Shown piece by piece: positions 54,787 through 62,833 of a stretch of 64,000 nt of DNA. Both the position numbers and the translations under genes were made by a program. Source of the DNA: Paludibacteraceae bacterium. Its GTDB lineage: Bacteria; Bacteroidota; Bacteroidia; Bacteroidales; Paludibacteraceae. Under the pieces are notes generated by a model that saw only the letters and a program-made list of their open reading frames with translations, did no database searches and was not told the origin of the DNA. The stretch spans positions 32,289-96,288 of the forward strand of contig JAFOYE010000013.1 of NCBI GenBank assembly GCA_017391525.1, written 5' to 3'. The first letter of the stretch is position 1, and each line of letters begins with the position of its first letter.

Positions 54787-55497
54787 TTGACCCACTACGG
54801 CATCATAGGTAACCCACTTGGCCATTCGTACTCCGAAGGCTATTTCACGGATAAGTTCATTCGTGAGCATATCGATGCGACCTATACTCCTCATACGTTG
54901 GAGAGTATAGATCAAGTGGAGCCATTGATGAGCGAGATGCGTGGTTTCAATGTGACTTACCCCTACAAGGAGTCTATCCTTCCTTATCTCAAAGATATGG
55001 ACCCTGTGGCTCAGATCATTGGCGCGGTCAATGTAGTGAGCCAAGCTACGGGCTACAACACCGACTGGTTGGGTTTTCGAGATAGTATTCGCCCCCTACT
55101 GACGGCGAATGATCGACATGCCTTGTTGCTAGGTACAGGCGGCGTGAGCAAGGCTATACAATACGCATTGAAGGATCTAGGCATAGCCTACACATTGGTC
55201 AGCCGCACTCCACGGGAGCACGCAATAACCTACTCTGAACTCAGCCCTGAGATATTGGCACAAAATAGCATAATCATCAACTGCACACCTCTGGGCATGG
55301 TGCCTTATGAGCAGGAGAAACCAGCTATACCTTATGCGTATTTGACGCCACAACATCTCTTGTTTGACTGCATCTACAATCCCGCACCAACGCTCTTCCT
55401 ACAAGCTGGAGCAGAGAGGGGATGCAGACTCAAGAATGGATTAGAGATGTTGCATCTGCAAGCGGATTATGCTTGGCAAATATGGAACCAAAAATAG
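54787..55497 (+). CDS. aroE: Shikimate dehydrogenase
   Basis: Reduces 3-dehydroshikimate with NADPH in aromatic amino acid synthesis. It has 236 residues. The substrate site YGIIGNPLGHSYSEGYF starts the protein; NVTYPYKE carries the catalytic Lys, NTDWLGF the Asp, and GTGGVSKAIQYAL is the nucleotide loop. The only start that keeps the conserved N-terminus is TTG at 54787 (reading T-H-Y-G next); there is no in-frame ATG nearby. The region just upstream is a repeat array, so an original start and leader may have been replaced. Confidence 0.92.
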   Translation: MTHYGIIGNPLGHSYSEGYFTDKFIREHIDATYTPHTLESIDQVEPLMSEMRGFNVTYPYKESILPYLKDMDPVAQIIGAVNVVSQATGYNTDWLGFRDSIRPLLTANDRHALLLGTGGVSKAIQYALKDLGIAYTLVSRTPREHAITYSELSPEILAQNSIIINCTPLGMVPYEQEKPAIPYAYLTPQHLLFDCIYNPAPTLFLQAGAERGCRLKNGLEMLHLQADYAWQIWNQK

Positions 55498-55522
55498 AAA
55501 ATTATTAGACAAACAAACGAAT

Positions 55523-56560
55523 ATGAAAAGAACTTATCTTTTATTAGTAGCACTACTAACGGTATCTAGTTTGACACACGCACATGTGGTGAAAGAAAAC
55601 GAGTCTGCATTGGTATATTACATGCCAAAAACGCAATTGGCCATCACCTTATCCTACGACCGTATAGAGCAAGTGCCTGGTGCCTTCTATCAGTATGCAC
55701 AACGCTATTTAGGTACGAGCGATGTCATTACCGAGCCTACAGTCACCTATCAGTTGAACAATGTGACATTAGGTACGCACGCGAGCGCGGATACAACTCG
55801 CGCGTATAAGATTCCTGTCCACGGTGCACACAACACCCACTTGGTGTCTCTCACCCAAGACGGTCGATTGCTAGGATATAATTGCCCTGCTGCAAGCTGT
55901 GAATGCTCGGTTTCTGAATCAATGACGATGCATCGCACTTGCGCCAAGTCACCTGTTCTACCATTATTGGAAGAACAGCTCATGGCTAGTTCTACCGCTA
56001 AGATGGCAGAGGGTGCAGCTAAACTGATCTATCGTATTCGCGAAACAAGAATCCAGTTGCTAGCCGGAGATGTGGAGCATCTGCCTGCTGATGGCACCTC
56101 TATGCAATTGGTGCTCGAGGAGTTGGACCAACAGGAGAAGCAGCTCGTGGAGCTCTTCGTTGGTACCACCACCGTTACCCATTGCACACAAACACTCTAC
56201 TATACCCCAGGCGAAGATGTGACGGACCTAGTGGTAGGCCGTTTCTCTCGCTTTGCCGGTGTGGTGAGCCAAGACGACTTGAGTGGTGAACCAATCTACC
56301 TCACCCTACAGGCCCACAAACAAGTATTGCAAGAGCCTAAACTCAAGCTTAAACCTTGTGGCCTCTTCGCACATCTCTACCATAACCTACCAGGTACAGC
56401 CAATGTGGTGCTTCGCTTCCAAGATATGCATATCGCACAAGAGGTGGCTGTGGCACAATATGGTGTGTCTGTTCCTGTAAGCAACTCGCTGTTTATGGGT
56501 AAGAAAGTGAGCATCGTTATTAATCCTGAAACAGGCAATATCTTATCGATTCAACAATGA
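55523..56560 (+). CDS. Exported DUF4831 family protein
   Basis: Start taken at the ATG at 55523, where a signal peptide begins (MKRTYLLLVALLTVSSLTHA); an upstream in-frame ATG inside aroE is less likely. The protein has 345 residues. The pattern ALVYYMPKTQLAITLSYDRIEQVPGAFYQYAQRYLG and the later IRETRIQLLAGDVEHLPADGTSMQLVLEELDQQEKQL match DUF4831, a Bacteroidota-specific family of unknown function. The last 4 bp (ATGA) overlap the next gene, which belongs to a family linked with the type IX secretion system, so an envelope role is plausible. Confidence 0.85.
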   Translation: MKRTYLLLVALLTVSSLTHAHVVKENESALVYYMPKTQLAITLSYDRIEQVPGAFYQYAQRYLGTSDVITEPTVTYQLNNVTLGTHASADTTRAYKIPVHGAHNTHLVSLTQDGRLLGYNCPAASCECSVSESMTMHRTCAKSPVLPLLEEQLMASSTAKMAEGAAKLIYRIRETRIQLLAGDVEHLPADGTSMQLVLEELDQQEKQLVELFVGTTTVTHCTQTLYYTPGEDVTDLVVGRFSRFAGVVSQDDLSGEPIYLTLQAHKQVLQEPKLKLKPCGLFAHLYHNLPGTANVVLRFQDMHIAQEVAVAQYGVSVPVSNSLFMGKKVSIVINPETGNILSIQQ

Positions 56561-57462
56561 AAAAACTGCTACTTATCCTATCGTTTGTCGCGTTAGGTAC
56601 TCACCTATGGGGACAGGAACTCAGGTGTACTGTCACCGTCAATTCGGATCAAGTACAAGGTACCAACAAGGAGGTTTTTAATACCCTTAAACAGAGCATT
56701 GAGGAGTATGTCAACACCTTGCGTTGGACCAATATGACTTTTCAAGAGAAAGAGCGTATCGAGTGCAATATGCTCTTGGTAGTCAAGAATGTACAAGACA
56801 ACACTTTCACTTGCGAGTTCACTTGCCAGAGTCGTCGTCCAGTCTTCGGTACCAGCTATACAACACCATTGCTCAACATCAAGGATAACAACTTCGTTTT
56901 CACCTATCAGGAGTACGACCGTTTGGACTATCAACAGAGCACCTTCACTACGAACCTTACTGCCCTATTGGCATACTACTGCTATTTGATTATCGGTCAC
57001 GATATGGACTCGTTCTCCAAGCTAGGTGGTACCCCATACTTCCAAGCCTGCGAGAGTATCGTCAATGCAGCACAATCGGCCTCTTTGGATAATGCCGAAG
57101 CAGCCGGATGGAAGGCGTTTGATAGTAATCGCAACCGCTATGCGTTGATTAGTAATATCATGGACGAGGCGTTTAAGAAGTATCGCCTATTCTACTACGA
57201 GTATCACCGTCACGGTTTAGACGAGATGGTGAATAATGTAGCCAATGGCCGTGCCCGTATCGCTAAAGAGATAGAGGTACTCAAAGAAGTCTACAATGCT
57301 CGTCCTGCTACCTATGTGATCAACACCTTCCTCGATGCCAAGAACGAAGAGCTGGTTAATCTCTTTGAACAAGGAACGAGTGAGGAGAAGAAGAGTGTCT
57401 ACGAATTGCTCACAGGCATTGATCCTACTAGACAATCAACTTACGATAAAATAAATAAATAA
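56557..57462 (+). CDS. DUF4835/PorD-like exported protein
   Basis: The protein has 301 residues with a signal peptide ([20 protein letters not shown]). The mature start [56 protein letters not shown] is the DUF4835 signature. This family is called PorD in some annotations because of its association with the type IX secretion system; I am not certain of a direct role. The C-terminal half is helical. It is translationally coupled to the DUF4831 gene by a 4-bp overlap and followed by gltX after 5 bp. Confidence 0.82.
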   Translation: MKKLLLILSFVALGTHLWGQELRCTVTVNSDQVQGTNKEVFNTLKQSIEEYVNTLRWTNMTFQEKERIECNMLLVVKNVQDNTFTCEFTCQSRRPVFGTSYTTPLLNIKDNNFVFTYQEYDRLDYQQSTFTTNLTALLAYYCYLIIGHDMDSFSKLGGTPYFQACESIVNAAQSASLDNAEAAGWKAFDSNRNRYALISNIMDEAFKKYRLFYYEYHRHGLDEMVNNVANGRARIAKEIEVLKEVYNARPATYVINTFLDAKNEELVNLFEQGTSEEKKSVYELLTGIDPTRQSTYDKINK

Positions 57463-57467
57463 TCTAT

Positions 57468-59075
57468 ATGGAAAGAAAAGTACGTGTTCGTTTTGCTCCT
57501 AGTCCAACCGGAGCATTACATATCGGCGGTGTGCGCACTGCCCTATTTAACTATTTGTTCGCTCGTCAACACGGTGGCGATATGTTGCTTCGTATCGAAG
57601 ATACGGACTCTACCCGTTTTGTGCCAGGAGCCGAGGAATATATTACCGAGTCATTGGCTTGGCTAGGCATTGAGATTGACGAAGGAATATGCCAAGATGC
57701 GCCTAATGGCAAGGGCGATCATGGTCCTTACCGCCAAAGCGAGCGCCGCGAAATCTACCACAAGTATGTGGATCAACTTCTCGCTTCTGGTAATGCCTAT
57801 ATCGCGTTCGATACCCCTGAGCAGTTGGAAGCTAAACGTGCTGAGATAGCTAACTTCCAATACGATGCCCGCACCCGCGAGCAGATGTGCAACTCATTGA
57901 CACTAAGCCAGGAGGAAGTGGATGCTCGTATGGCAGCAGGCGAGAAGTATGTGGTTCGTTTCAAGGTAGAACCAAACATCGACGTACATGTTCACGACCT
58001 TATCCGCGGCGAAGTGGTGATCAACTCCAATATCCTCGATGATAAGGTGTTGTATAAGTCCGCAGATGATCTGCCAACCTATCACTTGGCCAATATCGTG
58101 GATGACCATTTGATGGAGATCAGCCATGTGATCCGTGGTGAAGAGTGGTTGCCTAGTGCCCCACTCCATGTGTTGTTGTACAAGGCTTTTGGTTGGGAAG
58201 AGACGATGCCTGAGTTTGCTCACTTGCCACTGTTGTTGAAGCCAGACGGCAATGGTAAACTCTCTAAGCGTGATGGTGATCGTTTGGGCTTCCCTGTGTT
58301 CCCATTGGAGTTCCACAATCAGAAAGATGGTTCCGTATCATCGGGTTACCGTGAGGAGGGCTACTATCCTGAGGCAGTGATCAACTTCTTGGCCTTGCTT
58401 GGCTGGCACGCTACAGGCGATCAAGAGATGTATAGTATGCAAGAGCTCATCGAGCAGTTCTCGCTGGAGCGCGTGAGCAAGTCTGGTGCGAAGTTCGACT
58501 ACGAGAAAGGCAAATGGTTCAACCACCAATACCTCCAACTCAAGTCCAACGAGGAGTTGGCAGAGCAATTTATGCCTATCCTTGACACTAAACTCTCGAC
58601 TCTCAACTTTCAACTTTCGTACACGAGCTCTGCGAGTGATCGTTCGAGCAAAGGCGAGATAAGAACTTTCAACTCTCAACCATCACTTGAGACTGTGGCG
58701 AAAGTGATCGGTTTGACTAAGGATCGTGTCAACTTCGTGAGCGAATTGTGGGAGCAAGTCAACTTCTTCTTTGTAGCTCCTGAGGAGTACGACGAGAAGT
58801 CGCTCAAGAAGCGTTGGAAAGAGGATAGTCCAAAGCATATGACCGAGATGCTTACTTTGCTGGAGGCACACGAAGATTGGTCAGCAGAAGGTTTGGATAA
58901 TCTGATTATGCCATGGATTGCGGAGAAGGAGTATGGTGTAGGTATTGTGATGAACGCTTTCCGTATCTGTTTGGTAGGTGCTGCTCGTGGTCCCCATATC
59001 TGGAACATCACCGATGTGCTGGGTAAAGAAGAGACTCTCCGCCGCGTCCGCACAGCGTTGGAGAAGTTGGCTTGA
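57468..59075 (+). CDS. gltX: Glutamyl-tRNA synthetase with an in-frame repeat insert
   Basis: Charges tRNA-Glu (class I). The HIGH-type motif is HIGG at 18-21 ([12 protein letters not shown]), and the KMSKS-type motif is KLSKR at 264-268. The N-terminal catalytic domain and start of the helical anticodon domain are normal ([44 protein letters not shown]). Residues 374-406 ([20 protein letters not shown]...) do not resemble GluRS and are encoded by repeat words. The conserved sequence resumes at [23 protein letters not shown]. The length of 535 is about 30 more than usual. It is the last gene before a terminator. Confidence 0.95.
   Translation: MERKVRVRFAPSPTGALHIGGVRTALFNYLFARQHGGDMLLRIEDTDSTRFVPGAEEYITESLAWLGIEIDEGICQDAPNGKGDHGPYRQSERREIYHKYVDQLLASGNAYIAFDTPEQLEAKRAEIANFQYDARTREQMCNSLTLSQEEVDARMAAGEKYVVRFKVEPNIDVHVHDLIRGEVVINSNILDDKVLYKSADDLPTYHLANIVDDHLMEISHVIRGEEWLPSAPLHVLLYKAFGWEETMPEFAHLPLLLKPDGNGKLSKRDGDRLGFPVFPLEFHNQKDGSVSSGYREEGYYPEAVINFLALLGWHATGDQEMYSMQELIEQFSLERVSKSGAKFDYEKGKWFNHQYLQLKSNEELAEQFMPILDTKLSTLNFQLSYTSSASDRSSKGEIRTFNSQPSLETVAKVIGLTKDRVNFVSELWEQVNFFFVAPEEYDEKSLKKRWKEDSPKHMTEMLTLLEAHEDWSAEGLDNLIMPWIAEKEYGVGIVMNAFRICLVGAARGPHIWNITDVLGKEETLRRVRTALEKLA
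58587..58685. repeat. Word array inserted in frame in gltX
   Basis: CTCTCGACTCTCAACTTTCA then ACTTTC, a central part with ACGAGCTCTGCGAGT, and again AACTTTCAACTCTCAACC. The words ACTTTCAACT and CTCTCAAC recur on both sides of a hairpin-forming centre. The insert keeps the reading frame. Confidence 0.85.
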
Positions 59076-59082
59076 TGGCTGA

Positions 59083-59098
59083 ATTTCAGTTGAAAGTT
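59083..59098. repeat. Partial copy of the fic-flanking repeat next to the gltX stop
   Basis: ATTTCAGTTGAAAGTT directly behind the gltX stop codon matches the first 11 bases of the two 88-bp repeats around fic and then diverges into a GTTGAAAGTT word. Confidence 0.7.
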
Positions 59099-59110
59099 AA
59101 AAGTATAAAA

Positions 59111-59147
59111 CAAAACGAGTCACCAATACGGTGGCTCGTTTTGTTTA
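59111..59147 (+). terminator. Terminator of the gltX operon
   Basis: The 14-bp stem CAAAACGAGTCACC (59111-59124) with GGTGGCTCGTTTTG (59130-59143) has one G-T wobble and a T-rich tail. Confidence 0.92.
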
Positions 59148-59163
59148 TTGCCGCTCGAGGTTG

Positions 59164-59251
59164 ATTTCAGTTGAGAGTATTCTGGACTTCAAATCACCCT
59201 TTAACCGTTTCACCGCGAAGCCTTCACCGAGGCGCAGCCTCCTTCACCGCT
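59164..59251. repeat. 88-bp direct repeat, copy A, upstream of fic
   Basis: It differs from copy B (60601-60688) at only two positions (C/T and A/T). Its 3' part contains the word CCTTCACCG separated by mini-hairpins. Confidence 0.95.
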
Positions 59252-59330
59252 GCCATGCAGCCTTCACCGCTAAACTCTCAACTCTCAACACTCAACTCAT
59301 TTCAGGAGTCGGTAAAGAAAAAAGTAAACT
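59207..59330. repeat. Word/mini-hairpin array CCTTCACCG upstream of fic
   Basis: CCTTCACCG starts at 59221, 59241 and 59261, an exact 20-bp period. The 11-bp spacers are hairpins AGGC-GCA-GCCT (59230-59240) and CTGC-CAT-GCAG (59250-59260): different stems, both paired. CTCAACTCTCAACACTCAAC words follow. Confidence 0.92.
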
Positions 59331-59344
59331 TTTTGCGCAAAATT

Positions 59345-59376
59345 CTTGCATATGTGCATTATTTGTAGTACCTTTG
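59345..59376 (+). promoter_or_regulatory. Promoter of fic
   Basis: CTTG (one mismatch to TTTG) at 59345-59348, 20 bp, TACCTTTG at 59369-59376; CTTG is followed by the dyad CATATGTGCA. fic therefore has its own promoter inside the repeat-bounded cassette. Confidence 0.75.
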
Positions 59377-59431
59377 TCGGCGAAAAGGTGGCTAATCAGC
59401 CACTTTATCGCAAACATTTAATAAAATACAT

Positions 59432-60505
59432 ATGAGATATCTAACACTTGAGAAAGCCATGAAAGCATGGCAAGACCTCCAACCACTAAACGAAAACGAC
59501 CAACTGAAACTGAGTCGCAGATTCACTATTGACTTCAATTACAATAGCAATCATATTGAAGGTAACACACTCACCTACGGTCAAACAGAAATATTATTGC
59601 TTTTCGGAAAAGTGATTGGTGAAGCGAATGTAAAGGATGTTCAGGATATGACAGCCAGCAATGTTACGCTTAAAATGATGAGCGAGGAGGCCTATATAAA
59701 AGATACTCCTCTAACCGTAAATTTTATTAGAACACTTCACCACATCCTACTTCGTGAGGATTATACTGTATATAAACAGTTAAGAAATGGCCAACAAACA
59801 AGTTATGTCATTCATGCTGGACAATACAAAACGCGCCCCAATAGTGTCATCACTCGTTATGGCGACCGATTTGAATATGCTTCACCCGAAGAAACACCGG
59901 CATTGATGACAGACTTAGTGGATTGGTATAATATGGCAGAAAGCGAGGGAAAGCTATCGCCTGTAGAATTAGCAGCATTATTTCATTATCGATATATACG
60001 TATTCACCCTTTTGAAGACGGTAACGGACGTATCGCTCGATTATTGGTTAATTACATTCTGGCAAGACATGGTTATCCCATGATTGTGGTGCGTAGTCGC
60101 AATAAAAGCGATTACCTCGAAGCGTTGCATGCAGCAGACTTAATAGTCGGTTCTGTACCAAGCGACGGAGCACATGCTTCGCTACAAAAAATTAGTCCTT
60201 TCTTGCAATACTTCAAGAAGTTGGTCGCAAATGAAGTTTATACTAATGTATGTTTTCTGACCGAACATAATGAAAATCTATGGTGGTATGACGGAGAAAA
60301 GGTAGAGTTTCGTTCACCTAATTATAGCAGATTATTAATGCTAATGATGTCTGAACCTATTCTAACAATAGATTATATGCAACAGAAATTAGGTATAAAT
60401 AGTTCTGCCATAAAAAAACTTATCAATCAACTTATTGATAAACATTATATCGAGCGAGGAACTTCTGATGGCACATGGCGCGTGTTTATTACTCCGTCTA
60501 TGTGA
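59432..60505 (+). CDS. Fic family protein (AMPylase-type) with C-terminal winged helix
   Basis: The protein has 357 residues. The Fic core motif HPFEDGNGR is complete at 192-200 (catalytic His192), and an inhibitory motif S-N-H-I-E-G (Ser39, Glu43) lies N-terminal, which makes it a class II, self-inhibited Fic enzyme. The C-terminal part (about 290-357; LLMLMMSEPILTIDYMQQKLGINSSAIKKLINQLIDKHYIERG) is a winged-helix DNA-binding module. Such proteins AMPylate targets or act as regulators. No separate antitoxin gene is adjacent. The gene with its promoter and terminator is bounded by 88-bp direct repeats. Confidence 0.93.
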   Translation: MRYLTLEKAMKAWQDLQPLNENDQLKLSRRFTIDFNYNSNHIEGNTLTYGQTEILLLFGKVIGEANVKDVQDMTASNVTLKMMSEEAYIKDTPLTVNFIRTLHHILLREDYTVYKQLRNGQQTSYVIHAGQYKTRPNSVITRYGDRFEYASPEETPALMTDLVDWYNMAESEGKLSPVELAALFHYRYIRIHPFEDGNGRIARLLVNYILARHGYPMIVVRSRNKSDYLEALHAADLIVGSVPSDGAHASLQKISPFLQYFKKLVANEVYTNVCFLTEHNENLWWYDGEKVEFRSPNYSRLLMLMMSEPILTIDYMQQKLGINSSAIKKLINQLIDKHYIERGTSDGTWRVFITPSM

Positions 60506-60543
60506 TACACGTATTAGGTGTACGGCGAAAGGCTAGATACAAT

Positions 60544-60570
60544 AAAAGCGGGTCAAAGCCCGCTTTTCTA
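60544..60570 (+). terminator. Terminator of fic
   Basis: Stem AAAAGCGGG (60544-60552) with CCCGCTTTT (60559-60567), a 6-nt loop and a T-rich tail. Confidence 0.9.
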
Positions 60571-60600
60571 TTTTCCTGCAAATTTACAACTTTTTATTGA

Positions 60601-60688
60601 ATTTCAGTTGAGAGTATTCTGGACTTTAAATCACCCTTTAACCGTTTCACCGCGAAGCCTTCACCGAGGCGCTGCCTCCTTCACCGCT
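60601..60688. repeat. 88-bp direct repeat, copy B, downstream of fic
   Basis: 86 of 88 positions match copy A, 1437 bp away and in the same orientation. It runs on into TAAACGCTAATACCC right up to the stop codon of the Sel1-repeat gene. Confidence 0.95.
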
Positions 60689-60693
60689 AAACG

Positions 60694-62256
60694 CTAATAC
60701 CCTAATTCCTTCAACGCTTCTTGCGCCCTTGCATTTCCTTGCTCCGCTGCCTTGCGGTACCAATGCACTGCTTGTGTATAGTCTTGCTCAACGCCTTCGC
60801 CATATTGGTAACAAAGACCTAGGTCATTTTGCGCCTCTGCAAATCCTTGTTCAGCCGCTTTACACCACCACTGCGCTGCTTGTGTATAATCTTGCTGTAC
60901 GCCTGTGCCATAGTAGAAACAAAGACCTAGGTTACGTTGCGCTTTTGCATTTCCTTGTTCCGCTGCTTTACGATACCAATACACGGCTTGTGTATAGTCT
61001 TGCTCTACGCCTCGACTATTGGCGTAGCAATAACCTAAGTTTTTTTGCGCCTCTGCGTATCCTTGCTCCGCTGCTTTGCGGTACCAATGCACTGCTTGTG
61101 TATAATCTTGCTCAACGCCTTCGCCATTGTAGTAGCAATCACCTAGGTCATTTTGCGCCACTGCCAATCCTTGCTCCGCTGCTTTACGCCACCAATGCAC
61201 TGCTTGGGTATAATCTTGCTGTACGCCTTCGCCATTGTAGTAGCAAAGACCTAGGTTATTTTGCGCATCCGCCAATCCTTGTTCCGCTGCTTTACGGAAC
61301 CACTGCACTGCTTGGGTATAATCTTGCTCTACGCCTCTGCCAAAGCAGTAACAAATACCTAAGTTATGTTGCGCTTTTGCATCTCCTTGTTCAGCTGCCT
61401 TGCGGTACCAATGCGCGGCTTGTGTATAGTCTTGCTCTACGCCTTCGCCATAGATGTAGCAATAACCTAAGTTTTTTTGCGCCTCTGCGTATCCTTGCTC
61501 CGCTGCTTTACGGAACCACTGCACTGCTTGGGTATAATCTTGCTCAACGCCTTCGCCATTGTAGTAGCAATCACCTAGGTTATTTTGCGCATCCGCATAT
61601 CCTTGCTCCGCTGCCTTGCGGTACCAATGCACTGCTTGTGTATAATCTTGCTCAACGATTTGACCATATTCGTAACAAAGACCTAAGTTATATTGCGCTT
61701 CTGCCAATCCTTGTTCTGCAGCTTTACGCCACCAATGCACTGCTTGTGGATAATCTTGCTCTACGCCTTCGCCGTTGTAGTAGCAAAGAGCTAGGTTATA
61801 TTGCGCCTCTGCATCTCCCTGCTCCGCTGCTTTGCGGTACCAATATACTGCTTGGGTATAATCTTGCTCTACGCCTTCGCCATATTCGTAGCAAACACCT
61901 AGGGCAAATTGTGCATTCATATCTCCCTGCTCAGCGGCTTTGCGCAACCAATGCACTGCTATGGTATAATCTTGCTGTACGCCTTTGCCATAGTAGAAAC
62001 AAAGACCTAGGTTACGTTGCGCTTTTGCATTTCCTTGTTCCGCTGCTTTACGATACCAATACACGGCTTGTGTATAATCTTGCTCTACACCTTCGCCATG
62101 GTAGTAGCAATTACCTAACCGACGTTGCGCATTTGCATCTCCTTGCTCCGCTGCTTCGCGGTACTTATCAGCAGATATAGAAGTTTCCTTTTTAAAGTTA
62201 GCAAACCCTGGCACTATTAACATACATGCCAATGTAAAAACTAATGCTCGTTTCAT
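60694..62256 (-). CDS. Exported Sel1-repeat protein with 13 near-identical units
   Basis: The protein has 520 residues. A signal-like N-terminus (MKRALVFTLACMLIVPGFANF) is followed by 13 full 36-residue Sel1-like repeats and one partial unit (34 + 13 x 36 + 18 residues). The consensus starts AAEQGxAxAQxNLGxCYYxG and ends GVEQDYTQAVxWYRK. The repeats stack as helix pairs that bind proteins. The units are so alike at DNA level (108-bp period) that recent unit gain and loss is likely; units 2 and 12, and 7 and 11, are especially similar. A full antisense ORF exists only because of this periodic composition. It has its own promoter (62288-62319). The partner is unknown. Confidence 0.92.
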   Translation of the reverse strand: MKRALVFTLACMLIVPGFANFKKETSISADKYREAAEQGDANAQRRLGNCYYHGEGVEQDYTQAVYWYRKAAEQGNAKAQRNLGLCFYYGKGVQQDYTIAVHWLRKAAEQGDMNAQFALGVCYEYGEGVEQDYTQAVYWYRKAAEQGDAEAQYNLALCYYNGEGVEQDYPQAVHWWRKAAEQGLAEAQYNLGLCYEYGQIVEQDYTQAVHWYRKAAEQGYADAQNNLGDCYYNGEGVEQDYTQAVQWFRKAAEQGYAEAQKNLGYCYIYGEGVEQDYTQAAHWYRKAAEQGDAKAQHNLGICYCFGRGVEQDYTQAVQWFRKAAEQGLADAQNNLGLCYYNGEGVQQDYTQAVHWWRKAAEQGLAVAQNDLGDCYYNGEGVEQDYTQAVHWYRKAAEQGYAEAQKNLGYCYANSRGVEQDYTQAVYWYRKAAEQGNAKAQRNLGLCFYYGTGVQQDYTQAAQWWCKAAEQGFAEAQNDLGLCYQYGEGVEQDYTQAVHWYRKAAEQGNARAQEALKELGY

Positions 62257-62287
62257 AGTGGTAATATTATAATTTATTAAACGCTTG

Positions 62288-62319
62288 CAAAGTTAGTTTT
62301 TATTTCTCATATATCCAAA
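62288..62319 (-). promoter_or_regulatory. Promoter of the Sel1-repeat gene
   Basis: Minus strand: TTTG at 62319-62316, 20 bp, TAACTTTG at 62295-62288; TTTG is followed by GATATATGAG. Confidence 0.8.
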
Positions 62320-62335
62320 TTTTTGTTCGTTTTTA

Positions 62336-62392
62336 TACAAAAAAAACGCCCCTCGCCTCGGTCGCTGACCGCGCCTATGACGAAGAGCGTTT
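62336..62392 (-). terminator. Terminator behind the lysis-like genes
   Basis: On the minus strand AACGCTC and GGGCGTT form an outer stem (one wobble) around the inner hairpin GGTC-AGC-GACC, followed by a run of T. It begins inside the last codons of the spanin-like gene. Confidence 0.75.
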
Positions 62393-62833
62393 GATAAGGA
62401 ACCATCTCCAGACTTTAAAAACAATTATACCAACTAAGAGTAACAACAATATAAAAAACAACCAAGTACAGTTCTTATAGAACCCAGGAACATACTTCTC
62501 AGGTGGTTTCTCCACTACCCTATCCCGATACTCGGTTTGGGTGATATACTCGGTATTGTGTATCGTATCGTGCACCTCACGGATGCGCCAGCGATCACGC
62601 CATTCGGTGCGAGTGAGGTAGATGGTATCGCCTCGCTGAATCTCACGGATATAGATGCTGTCGTGCTGGTAGATGGTGTCAATGTTTCTTTGACTTTCAA
62701 CATTCAACTTTTGACTTTCAACTTCAGAAATTACACTTTCAACGCAACTAGCACTTTTGCAGCTGACGCTGAGAAGGCACGTCGTACAGAGGATAAGCAT
62801 CAGGCTCTGTGATCTCGATGTAAATCTCTTCAT
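62375..62833 (-). CDS. Small envelope protein, spanin-like, with repeat words near its N-terminus
   Basis: The protein has 152 residues. A hydrophobic N-terminus (LMLILCTTCLLSVSC) with a possible lipobox is followed by a charged Thr/Asp/Arg-rich region (DTIYQHDSIYIREIQRGDTIYLTRTEWRDRWRIREVHDTIHNTEYITQTEYRD) and a C-terminal membrane helix (CTWLFFILLLLLVGIIVFKVW). Proteins of this shape lie in Bacteroides phage or mobile-element lysis modules. The start overlaps the DUF5675 gene by 86 bp in another frame, as spanin or Rz-type genes often do; an ATG at 62800 would reduce this. Residues around 35-48 (SEVESQKLNVESQ) are encoded by repeat words. The function is inferred. Confidence 0.6.
   Translation of the reverse strand: MKRFTSRSQSLMLILCTTCLLSVSCKSASCVESVISEVESQKLNVESQRNIDTIYQHDSIYIREIQRGDTIYLTRTEWRDRWRIREVHDTIHNTEYITQTEYRDRVVEKPPEKYVPGFYKNCTWLFFILLLLLVGIIVFKVWRWFLIKRSSS
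62684..62746. repeat. Word array inside the spanin-like gene
   Basis: TTTGACTTTCAACATTCAAC, TTTTGACTTTCAACTTC and ACTTTCAACGC repeat the word GACTTTCAAC, the same family as the gltX and cinA inserts. Confidence 0.8.

Noticed and set aside
59207-59330. Possible CRISPR or attC-type array because of the regular 20-bp period
   Set aside because: Units are too short, the spacers are self-complementary hairpins, and there is no integrase or cas gene; it fits the word/mini-hairpin family better.
59432-60505. Fic as the toxin of a two-gene toxin-antitoxin pair
   Set aside because: The inhibitory motif is inside the same protein (class II), and no small antitoxin gene lies between its promoter and terminator.
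60729-62180. Long plus-strand ORF (483 codons) opposite the Sel1-repeat gene
   Set aside because: It exists because the 108-bp periodic minus-strand gene leaves one antisense frame open; its product is a periodic Leu/Ala/Pro-rich string with no known family, and the minus-strand Sel1 repeats, signal peptide and promoter are clear.
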